Below, in pieces: positions 48,625 to 60,900 of a DNA stretch of 64,000 nt (positions within the stretch are counted from its first letter, which is position 1; every line of letters begins with the position of its first letter). A model generated the notes under the pieces. The model was not told the DNA's origin and did not search any database. It saw only the letters and a program-made list of their open reading frames with translations. Origin of the DNA: an uncultured Saprospiraceae bacterium (GTDB lineage: Bacteria > Bacteroidota > Bacteroidia > Chitinophagales > Saprospiraceae); NCBI GenBank assembly GCA_937973565.1, contig CALJKQ010000111.1, positions 1 through 64,000 on the forward strand. The letters run 5' to 3'. Made by a program: the position numbers and the translations under genes.

Positions 48625-48980
48625 ATTCTTTTTTCTTTTTTTTTTTCAACTTTGAAATTATGACGCCGTGTCATAATTCAAACCTTGTTTATTAGCAGGT
48701 TTGAGCTACTTGCGACATATATTAAATAATATATGCAAGTGTATTAAACTGTAATTTAGACAAGTATTTACAAATTGTCAAAAAATTTAAATTTGATTTT
48801 TCCCAAGCGTCAATGTTTTTACATTTTGCTGAAAAAAGTATTTATCCATTAGGGGTTGGCTTCACTTCTCTGTCCATATCATGTACATAGTGTGAAGTAA
48901 GCTTTCGGAGTTTCCGGAATATGAGATCATAGTATGTATAGGCCTAACAAGCCACCAAAACTTACTAAAAGCACAATATT
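48625..48980 (+). other. Intergenic region between giants 2 and 3
   Basis: This 356-base gap begins with a T-rich tract just after the stop (T6-C-T11, 48629-48646), followed by three successive hairpins (48656-48740), then about 240 bases of AT-rich sequence that should hold the promoter of giant 3. I see no gene in it and no confident -33/-7 promoter pair. Confidence 0.6.
48656..48740. other. Cluster of three consecutive perfect hairpins
   Basis: Hairpin 1: AATTATGAC / GTCATAATT (48656-48678, 5-base loop). Hairpin 2: TCAAACC / GGTTTGA (48678-48704, 13-base loop). Hairpin 3: ACTTGC plus ATATATTA pairing with TAATATAT plus GCAAGT (48708-48740), with a 3-base bulge. All stems are perfect and adjoin or share a base. 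The likely role is transcript 3' end formation or stabilisation after giant 2. A leader structure for giant 3 is the alternative. Confidence 0.55.
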
Positions 48981-51900
48981 TTGGAACAGCTAACACAAGC
49001 ATGTGGCAAAGCCGCATCATGGAAAAAGTCAATTGCCTTTTCTCTGGCAATCTTCATCCTGGGAGCACTCAATGCTCAAAATCCTATCGCGGGAAATCAG
49101 GGTTTTCAAATCATCACCGAGGGTAATTTTACTTCTGCAGGCAGTCACCATATCCATGGTCCGCTGGCAGTGGGAGGCAACCTGGTCATCAACACCTCTG
49201 CTACCAGTGAGGTCAATATGGACAATGTGGGCACCTATGTGTTTCCCGGAGATGGTACAACTACTACCGGTTTATTGGTGGCGGGAAGTGTAACCTGGAC
49301 GGCAGGAAACATGAATGTATTGAGCAATAAATACATTCACATTGGCAACAGTGCAGGTTCAACCTCAGGTGACAATGGCAACAATAGCAATACCCAGGTT
49401 TATCCATCGGGTACCTCTTACAGCAATGCCAAGAGAATTACCGGTTCGATTGACCAAACACCCAATCCTGCCGTATTTCAGAGTAGCAGCTTTGATTTTG
49501 CCTCTTTGTTTGACGACTACCGAAACAACTCTTTCGGTTTGTCTAATTGCACAGGCAATGTTCAGTTGTTGAATTCCAGTGGAGCAGCTATTTCCGGCAA
49601 TAACGTTTCTTCTGCACAACCGGTAAAAATTAACTCCCTGATCAACGGAATCAATCACCTTAAATTGACTACAACTTCGTTGAATAACATTACTGAATTA
49701 AAATTTGAGGGTTCTGGCATTCCCAGTGCTTCCAAAATACTTGTCATCACTGTAAACCTTACAGCCAACTTTACATGGAATAACTCGAATATGCCTGGAA
49801 TTTCAAATGGCCAGGCACCTTATATTTTGTGGAACTTTTTTGGTTCAAACACCGTGAATCTGACCATCAATACAGCCAGCTTGATTTATGGAACCATTTT
49901 TGCCCCTTCCATGAACCTGATTAAAACGGGTACGGGTGACATCGATGGTAACATCATTGCTAAAACAGCTTCGCTTGGATTAGGCGAAATACATTTCTAC
50001 CCTTTTGCTGCAGACGTTCCCAATTGTTGTTCAAATGTTACGACGGCGGGTACCATTGCAGGAAATGAAACGGGTACGTGTGGCTTTGATCCAGCTGCAA
50101 CTACAAGTACAGCCAGCGCATCAGGTGGTTCAGGTACCCTTGAGTACCGTTGGGAACAATCAACGGACAACTGGGTTACTTTTAGTGAAATCAGTGGTGC
50201 CACTTCCACCACCTACAATCCTGGCGTAATTTATAGTACAACCCAATACAGAAGAAAAGCAAGACGCAGAGGTTGTGATGTGTGGGTATACTCCAACGTC
50301 ATTACAAAAACCATTTCCAACATGCCTACTGCCAACGCTGGTGTAGATCAATCTCAGTGTGAAAATGGTGCCTTTATTTTAAAAGGTAATACACCTTCCT
50401 CAGGACAAACTTCTTCTTGGAGTGTAGTGAGTGGTACCGTTTACAACTATACAGGCTTCTCTGACCCGGTACTTGATGTTTCTCTGCCGGCAGGAAATAC
50501 GGCTACTTTGAGATATTCTGTAGTCAACGGTTTGTGCACGGCAACAGATGATGTAACCATTACCAATACCACCGGTTGCAGTACAGCTTGTAATAACCCC
50601 ATCAATAATAATGGAGATTTGGAAACAGAAGGCAATGCCAATAACTTTAACCTTACTTTTAATTCTACTCCAGCACTTTTGATTACCTCCACGATTGCCC
50701 CTCCCTATTGGTCTGAGCGCTACGGTGGAAATACAACCAACACCTCCACTTTTCAAGGGGCTTTCTACATCAAGAAAACGGGTACGGCAAGTGATCCACA
50801 CAGTGGCACCCATATGATTTATCTGAATGGAGGAAGTTTTTGCCTATCTTCTTTTGCTACAAATGCCAATATCCAATGTGGTAAGACATATAAATTTTCT
50901 GCATGGATAGCAGCATACACCAATGGAAGCACTCAGTCAAATGCAACCTTTGCACTTGAGGCATCCTCATCTTCTAATTCCAATTCTTTTGAAGATAAAT
51001 TAGAACTGGTTGCACCCAAAAGTAACTCCTGGAACGACCTTAACTGGCAGAGATATGAATTTCTAATAACCATTCCCTACAATAATATGACATGGGGCGA
51101 CTTCTACTTTACCAGTTACGATGCCACCAAGGGTTTTTTAATTGATGATGTATGTATTACAGAAGTAAGCGGTGGCTCTTCAGCCTATGTAGGTCTCGAT
51201 CAGTTTGGTTGCTCCAATGTATTTACGCTTTCATCCAATACACCGGCTTCGGGATATACAGGTACCTGGTCTGTCAATAGCGGTTCGGCTACCTTATCAA
51301 GCACTAGTTCTACCAGCCCTACGGCCACCATTACTTCCGGTAGTGCGGCCAGTTTCAAATGGACCGTTAGCAATGGCACGTGCACATCCGTAGATTATGT
51401 CAATGTAGGTTACACTTCAGGAACACCAATAACTGTCAATAACCAAACGATATGTGCAGGGTCTTCAGCTACCCTAACAGCAAGCGGCTGCTCTTCCAAC
51501 CTTTCCTGGAATACAGGTGCTACTACCTCATCCATAACGGTGAGTCCATCTTCTACAACTACCTATACAGTCACCTGTACACCAGCATCAACGGCCAATT
51601 TACTGTTGAACCCTGGTTTTGAATCTTCTACCAACTTTCAGAATTGGAGCAACTGGGCAAATTCAAGTGTTACAACCACAGCCGGAGAATTCAGATCAGG
51701 CTCCAAGGGTGCCAAAGCAGACGGCACTTCCGACTGGGCCGGCTTTGGACAGGATGTGGCTGTTACCCCAGGTCAATACATTACTGTTTCTTTCTGGGCA
51801 AAAACTACCAATCCGGGAGCTATGCCGGTTGTGGGTTATAAATTTTTCACTTCTTCTTTTGCCGAATTGCAAAGCATGATTACGGCAGATGTAACTACAG

Positions 51901-54900
51901 GTACTTTCACAAAATATACGCTTAATGCAGTGGCACCACCTTCGGCTGCTTATATACAAATAGTAGTCTCAACCAGCAAAGGCGGTATTTTGTATGTAGA
52001 TGATCTGGAAGTTACACGATCAACAGGTTGTATATCAACAGCCTCTGGTACGGTTACGGTTTCCAATGCTACACTCAATATGGGAACCCTGGCAGTGAGT
52101 GGTTGCATTGACCATCCCATCCAGGATGTGGCTACAGTGTCAGTTCCCATTAGCTGGACCAACGCACCATCAGGAGATAAAATCAGAGTAATGCTGAATA
52201 ATAAGATCGAATTGATCGATGTTTCCGGAGGGGCTACGTCTCCGCAGACGGTTGTATTTGTGGTACCCGCTGACGGTACAGCAAATCAAACCGTAAATGC
52301 AAGCTGGATCAATACTACAGGATGTAATGCATCGAGAACCTTCAATGCACCAACTTCTTGTACTTCCAATACTTTAAACTGTAACATCCTATACCTATGT
52401 GGTTTAGATAAACCTGCAGACGGTGACGCCTGGGATCATGGTTTTATAGATTATCTGGATGCAGTGAATGGGGGAATCGTTACACCGGTATTGGTTAAGG
52501 CGGATGCCAGTGGGTATGGTTTTTATAATCCCAATACAAACGCCCCTATGTCCGTTACCCTAAATAATTATAAAATGATATTGATATCTCCTACTACACA
52601 AGGATATATTTCTAATGATTTGAAAAATTACCTGAAAAATTATACGGGAGGAATTTTAAACATGAACTACGATATGTTGGATGACCTCGGCATGATTACG
52701 GGTAGCAATACTGCATATTGGGGTACAGCTGCGTATGTAGACAATAGTACTTCTATGGAGATGTACAATTACGACAACATAGCACCTATCAATAACTATG
52801 TATTCACAGGAGGCAACTACAAATCAGGCGCCAGCGCCAATCTGTGGGCGGCATCAGGCAACGCTTCAGCAGGCACGAATGGCATTGGTTTTAACTATGA
52901 AGCCCATGAATTGAGTGGTACCATTTCAACAACCCATGGTGCGAGGGTTCACCTTGGTTTCCATATGAATGGTTTATATGCCAATTCAGCCAATGGTGGT
53001 GCTTTACCGGCCCCCGCTTCCTCCTATTTCCATCCCACAAAACACCTTACTTTAACAGCCAAAACCTACCTCGAAAGAGCCATCCTTGAGGCGGTAGGTG
53101 GATGCCAGGATGAAATATGCAGCAATGGCATTGATGATGACGGCGATGGCCTTGAGGACTGTGCCGACCCGGATTGCGGACTTATTACCAACCGTGAATT
53201 TGACGAAAGCACTACAGGATGGCAGTTATTTGTTCAGTCCGGCAACTCTGCTTCTTTATCTATTGATAAAACAAATCAAATTTCAGGATCTAATTCAGCT
53301 AAAGTTGTGATCTCTACAACCCAAAATGGTACCGATTGGCACGTACAATTGGTACAAACTGCAAAAACTTTGGTAGCCGGTACAAAGTATACAGTATCGT
53401 TTTCTGCAAAAGCATCTACTTCGCGTACAGCTTCGGTATCTCTCCAATTGGGAGCTTCTCCTTTTACCAATTATTTTAGCCAAAGTTTTACTATTGGAAC
53501 TACGCCTCAGCAATATACCTTTGATTTTATTGCATCCACATCTGTATCCAATGTTTCATTTTTATTAAACCTGGCTAAAGCTACAGGTACTATATACATA
53601 GATAATGTTCAGGTCAAAGAAAGATGCGAAATTTGTAACAATGGTCTGGATGACGATGGCGACGGTTTAACCGATGCTTTGGATACAGATTGTAATTCGT
53701 GCGAATTCGTTGGCCAAAACCTGGTCACCAACGGTGAATTCGAAGCTGGTAACACCGGCTTTATTTCTGACTACAGCTACACCAGTCCAACAGCAATGTG
53801 CGGCAACTGGGGTATATACAGTATCGTAAGCAGGATTACAGAAGTGGGAGCTCCTTTGGGCTGTAACAATGGTATTTGGTCTGCTGCCGATAGAAATAGC
53901 GCTGGTGGAAAATATATGCTTATAGACCCTAGCGCAGCTACAGGAATTAATGACCGTATATGGTCACAAACGGTTACCGTATGCCCCAATACAGATTATG
54001 TATTTTCTGTATGGACTAAAAATGTTTACTATTCAGAGGCAGCAGGGTATTCCGGAGTGGATCCCAACTTCCAGTTTACCATCAATGGCATTGCACTTAG
54101 TGGAGCAAACTTTATTATGCCTCGTCAGGCAAAAGCCGATTCTCTTACCTGGATCAAAGTACAAGGCACTTGGAATTCGGGAGCTGCAACATCAGCTACG
54201 TTAAGAATTGCAAATATGATTCCCGGTAATTATGGAAATGACCTCGCCATTGATGGTATCTACTTTGGGTTGTGTGGCAAAACAGTAGCCATCACTACGC
54301 CTGTGACTACTTTCTGTGAAGGTACCAATACCAATATCCAGGCTAACCTGGAAACACTCAATTCCAACTGGTCATTCTATGAATGGCTGAAGGATGGTGT
54401 TGTAGTGGCATCGGGTGCAACCGCTACTTCCTATTTGGCAACCGCACCCGGTACTTATGTGCTTAGAGCATACAATACTTCCAACAATTCCGGTTGTCCG
54501 CAGGCAAGTAATTCAATTACCTTAGCTATGACGCCCAGACCTGCCACGGGGACGTTGAGTGCTTCCAATGTTTGTGTGGGCGGTATGTCTAGTATTACAC
54601 CTTCAACAGGGGGCACCTGGACATCCAGCAATACAGCAGTGGCTACCATTACCAATGCCGGTGTCATTACCGCTGTAGGAGCAGGTACTGCTACCTTTAC
54701 TTTTACTCAAACATCCAATGGTTGTGTTTCTCTGCCATCTGCAACGCTTACGGTTGCAGGCGATCCTTCAGTATCTGTGGGAGGTGCTGGCATAACCATT
54801 TGTTCCGGAGGAACAGCTGCTCTTGCCAGTACCATCACAGGAGGTACGGGTACCACTACTTATGTTTGGCAAAGTTCACCCAATAATAGTACCTGGACAA

Positions 54901-57900
54901 CCATTTCCGGTGCTACTTCTTCTACCTATAATACACCTGTTCTTACATCGAGCATGTACTACCGTGTTTCTATTACACAGGCAGCCTCTGGTTGCGGTAC
55001 TGCAACATCAGGTTCTGGACTTGTGACCGTAGTGGCCGACCCGGCTGTCACAACAACAGGCGGTGGAGTTACTGTATGTGAAGGATCAACTGTAACACTG
55101 AACAGCAGTATTACAGGAGGTGCAGGCACAACTTCCTATCAATGGCAGAGCAGTACAAATAATGTTACTTATAACAATATCAGTGGTGCTACAAGTGCCA
55201 ATTTCACTACCCCGGCATTGACTGCATCGATATATTACAGAGTTTCGATCACACAGACAGGTATTGGTTGTGGAGCAGCCACTTCTGCGGGATCTTTGAT
55301 CACCGTTAACCCCAAACCGACAGTTTCCATAACAGGTGCAAACCCCGTTTGTGCGGGTTCGACCACATCTATGTCTCCATCAAGTGGGGGTACCTGGTCT
55401 TCCAGCAATACAAGTATTGCTACAATCAACAACTCAGGTGTAGTAACTGCCATTGCAGCAGGTTCCGTTACTTTTACCTTTACCAATTCTGCAACAGGTT
55501 GTGCATCTAATCCGTCTGCTGCCATCACGATCAATGGAAGGCCTACTGTTTCTGTAACCGGCCCTTCCACCATATGTTCAGGCAGTACCACTACCTTATC
55601 ACCAGGTACAGGAGGAACCTGGACATCCAGCAACACCACTATTGCTACCGTTACTAATGCAGGTGTAGTTACAGGTCAAACATCCGGAACAGCTACCTTC
55701 ACATTTACGCAAACATCAACAGGTTGTGCTTCATTGCCAACCACTGCCATAACAGTTGGAGCTGGTCTGACATCTAACATTAATTACAATGGATCTGTAT
55801 GTCTCACACCAACTTCACAGCTTACAGCTACCAGAACTGGCGGCACTTCTCCTTTCACCTATGCATGGTCTGGCCCTTCAGGTTTCACTGGAAATACCCA
55901 GACTGTAAGCATTACACAAAGTGGAAATTATTACTTGACCATTACCGATGCAACGGGTTGTTTGTCTACCACAAATGGCTTTGTTTACAGTCAATTTATT
56001 CCAAGTGCAACAGCCATACAAACCACCGTTTGTGAAGGTCAAACCGTTCAACTGACTGCTAGTGGCACCAATGCCGTTAATTATTTATGGAGTGCCAATG
56101 CAGGCAGCGCTGCTACTTCCATAGTTACGGTAACACCCACACTGCCTTCGTCTACATATACAGTAACAGTGACCAACAACTTGGGATGTACAGGCTCTGC
56201 CAACTCCACCATTAGCGTAAATGCTAAACCTACTGTAAGCATTACAGGATCAACTTCTGTATGCGTTGGTTCTACTACCCAATTATCACCTTCTTCGGGC
56301 GGAACATGGCTTAGTTCTGATGGATCAAAAGCTACAGTTACCAATACAGGTTTAGTTACTGCGCTGATGGCGGGCACCGTCAATTTTACTTTCACTTCCA
56401 CAGCTACCGGTTGTGTATCCAATCCAACCGGCAATGTTACTGTAAATGCCAACCCCAATGCAGGCCCCGATCCCAATGCTTTGGATTGTTTTGAAACAGG
56501 TACAGTTAACATGGGTGCTTCTGGTACAGGAACCTGGACCTTAGGAGCCGGAAGTGCAGGTACAGTCAACATCGTCAGCCCTACAAGCCCAACTTCAACT
56601 GTAAACACTTTTTCTACTTTTGGGAATTATTATTTGGTATGGACCAATGCCCAGGGCTGTAGGGATACATCAAAAATTATGGTAAATGATGCTTGCGATT
56701 GCGTAATTTCAAACAATTACATTACTACTCCGCCTACCACTACATTCTGTGTCAGCAGCGGAGCTATTACCATTAATGGTTCCAAACCCAATCCATCCTC
56801 AGGAAATTATCAATGGATGTATTCACTCAATGGCGGGGCTTATGCAAATGCACCGGGCACAAGTAACGAACAAAACTACACCACCGTTGCTTTAGGTGTA
56901 GGAACACACAAATTCAAGAGGATGTTTACCAAACTTACCGGTAAGGTCTGTAGCCTTGAAAGCAACGAGGTGACCTTGATTGTAAACGCCAAACCTACGA
57001 TTACACAACCAGCTCAAACTACTTTATGTGTAGGTACTACGACTACTATTACGCCAACAAGTGGTGGTACCTGGTCATCAAGCAATTCAGCGGTAGCTAC
57101 CATTACCAATGGAGGAATTATTACTGCAGTAAGTGCAGGTAGCGCCACATTTACCTTTGTTAACTCAACCACGGGCTGTGCTTCTGATGCCAGCAATGCC
57201 ATCACAGTAAATGCAAAACCGGTAGTTTCTGCACCATCCCAAAATGTGTGTATGGGTAGTACGCTTAGCCTTTCTCCTTCATCCGGTGGCAGCTGGGCTT
57301 CATCCAATTTGGGTATTGCAGCTGTATCAAGTCAGGGGGTAGTATCTCCCGTGGCTGCAGGTACTGTCAATTTTACTTTTACTTCAGCTACCACAGGTTG
57401 TAGTGCTTCTTTGGCTTCTGCCATCAATATAAGAAGTTTACCATCTGTAACCATAGATTACAATGGTTCGATTTGCCTCACGGATACATCCAAATTAAAA
57501 GCTTTGATAACAGGCGGAATTTCACCATTCACTTATAGTTGGACAGGCCCTTCATCCTTCACAGCAAATCAGTCTATTGTTCCCATTACAGCCAACGGGA
57601 ATTACTATTTGACAGTGACCGATCAATACTTGTGTCAGGCTACTACTTCGGGATTTGTTTATGAAAGATATGAACCAATCATTGTTTCATTGCAGACCAA
57701 TATCTGTGAAGGTCAAAGTATAGACTTACAAGTGAATGCCGGTTCAGCTATTTCTTACCAATGGAGCGCAACTGCCGGCAATGCAACAAGTCAGTCAGTG
57801 ACTGTATTTCCTGCTGTCCCTTCAACATTGTACAAAGTAACGGTTACCAACCTCAATGGCTGTTCAGCAGTAGCTTCTGCCAATATCACTGCAACACCGA

Positions 57901-60900
57901 GACCAACGGTTTCTATTACCGGCTCATCCAGTATTTGTATTGGCAGTACTTCTACGTTATCGCCTTCTACAGGGGGTATATGGGCAAGCTCCAATCCTTC
58001 TGTAGCAATTGTAAACAACAGCGGCCTGGTTACAGGAATTGCCAACGGAACAGCAACCTTTATTTTCACGCAATCATCCACAGGATGTACATCCAATCCC
58101 ACAACACCGATTTCAGTTTCTGGAAAACCAGTTACTGCATTTTCAGGGGCAACTTCTATTTGTATTGGAGATCAGACCACCATTACACCCAATTCAGGTG
58201 GTATCTGGACAAGTTCAAATACAAGCATAGCAACCATTACCAACCAGGGTGTAATCACGGCAGTTTCAGCAGGTAGTGCAACTTTTACCTTCACTTTGTC
58301 TGGTTCAAGTTGTACTTCTGACGCTTCATCTCCGTTAACCATAAATGTTAAACCATCAACAGTTTACACGGGTCCGACAGACATTTGTGTGGGTGAATAT
58401 ACTACTCTCAGTCCTTCAAATGGCGGAACCTGGACAAGCTCCAATACGGCTGTTGCTACCATTCAAAATAATGGTGCCGTTTATGGCATTAGCGCCGGAA
58501 CGGCTACTTTCACCTATACCGATGCCGCTTCGGGTTGTCAATCTATCCCAAGCAATCCGGTAACTGTAAATGCGAAACCGATTATTACAGTTAATGACAA
58601 TGAATTATGCGTGGGTGAAACGCTGCAGCTTATTGGCTCAGAAGGCGGTTTTTGGTCTTCTGTAAATACCAACACAGCCATCGTGGGCAACACCGGAATT
58701 GTAACGGCTTTGGCACCGGGTCAGACAGGATTTGTACTCACCTCACAAGCCACCGGATGCGTATCCAATCCATCCGCATTGATTACGGTTAATGCAATTC
58801 CTACCATCGTCTTTACAGGCCCCACCTCAATTTGTATTGGCAGTACTTCCTCTATGTCGCCTACATCGGGTGGAACCTGGATCAGCACAAACCCGGCAGT
58901 GGCAAGCATCTCTAATGCTGGTGTTATTACGGCTCTTGCGGTTGGACAAACAACATTCCGTTACACATCTTCTGTATCGGGTTGTTCTTCTGTACCATCC
59001 AATCCATTCCTCGTTTACAATAAACCATCAACGCAGATAGCAGGAAGTTCAAGCATTTGTGTGGGAAGCAATACACAATTGTTGCCTTCAGCAGGAGGCG
59101 TTTGGCAAAGTACCAATCCATCTGTTGCCATGGTAACCAATGGCGGTTTGGTAACAGGTCTTACTACCGGAACTGCTCAGTTCATTTTCATCGAATCCAT
59201 CAGTGGTTGTACTTCTGATCCAACTACGGCTGTGGCAGTCCTTACCAAACCAAACATCCATTTCACGGGACCTAATACCATCTGCGTGGGAAGTACAACT
59301 TCGCTTTCTCCTGCTGCTGGGGGTACATGGCAGTCGAGCAATACTTCGGTTGCTACCATCAACAATGCAGGGGTTGTTACCGGATTATCACAGGGCATGG
59401 TTAACTTTACATTTACCCTCAATGCAGGATGTGTATCTGACCCTTCTGATTATCTCACAGTTAATGGTAAGCCCAGTATTTCTGTAACAGGCCCTCTGGC
59501 CGTGTGCCAGGGCGCTACTACGCAATTGCAACCTTCAACGGGTGGAACCTGGGTTAGTTCCAAACCTTCCGTAGCAACCATCAACAACAATGGTGTGGTA
59601 TCAGGTTTGACAGCAGGTACAGTTAAGTTTGTATTTACAGAATCTTCATCAGGATGTGTATCTGATTCTTCTGCAGCCATTACCATCAACCCGGCTCCAT
59701 TTATTTCATTGCCGGGCAGTCCCAATGTATGTGTTGGAAGTTCGGTGAATATATTCCCTAGTGTAGGTGGTATATGGATAAGTTCCAATACCTCCGTAAT
59801 ATCTGTAAGCAATACAGGTGTTGCAACAGGTATAAACACAGGATTAGCTCATTTGAAATTTACAAACACCAATACAGGTTGTACATCCGCTGACAGTATT
59901 ACTCTCAACGTGCTTGACAGACCTGTGGTAACCTTACCACAACCTACACTTTGTGTGGGAAGTACATTAAATCTTACAGCTCCGTTCGCTGGTACTTGGA
60001 CAAGCCTCAATCCCACAATCGCCAGCATTTCTGCCGGCGGAAGTGTTGTAGGTTTAAGCCAGGGCATCGCCAGATTTACCTTTAAAAATACAGCTACGGG
60101 TTGTACATCCAATCCAAGCAACGGCCTGGTTGTAAATTCAAGACCTTATGTATCTGTAGCAGGTTCAGGAGAGATTTGTATAGGAAACGAAACTACACTG
60201 GTTCCTTCTACAGGAGGCACCTGGTCTTCGTTGCAACCAGCTATTGCTTCTGTATCCAATGCAGGTTTAGTAACAGGCCTGGCAGAAGGAAATGCGCATT
60301 TTGTATTCACGGATGGTGCCACCGGCTGTCTTTCAGATAGCACCATTGCCGTTCAGGTTAATCCTGCCCTGACAGCAGCAGTGCTGGGAGATGCCATCAT
60401 CTGTATGGGTTACCAGACCAGACTTTCACCCATCAGTGGTGGTATCTGGTCCAGTAATAATCCAAAAGTTGCCATGGTCGATAATGGAGGTTATGTTACC
60501 GGATTAGCCCCCGGTAAATCAGGTTTTGTGTTCACTCAAAACGGTACCGGTTGTATGGCCACTCTTCCGGATGATGCTGTTACGGTTAAACCTTGTGTCG
60601 ATCCTGATTTCAATGTCACCTTTGCCAATGTTTTAGTTTCCGGCAACCTAAGCACAAACGATGAGGTTCCTGCCGGTACTACATACAACAGTACCTTCCA
60701 ATTGATCAAAAAGCCAACGGGTTCTTTGCCTTACCTCACAGTCAATGCAGACGGCAGTTATAACTTTACAGCCAATATGCCGGGCGTGTATGAGTACAAG
60801 GTTCCGGTTTGCGTTGCACCTGCCACAGTGGGATGCCCTACTGCTGACTTGACCTTTACGGTTGTAGACGGCGCTGCATTACCTAAAACAGCAATTGTTA

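Noticed and set aside
48750..48845. Possible Bacteroidota -33/-7 promoter before giant 3 (TTTG ... TACATTTTG)
   Set aside because: The -7-like element has an extra base and the spacing (24 bases) does not fit the expected 19-21, so it is no better than chance in AT-rich sequence.
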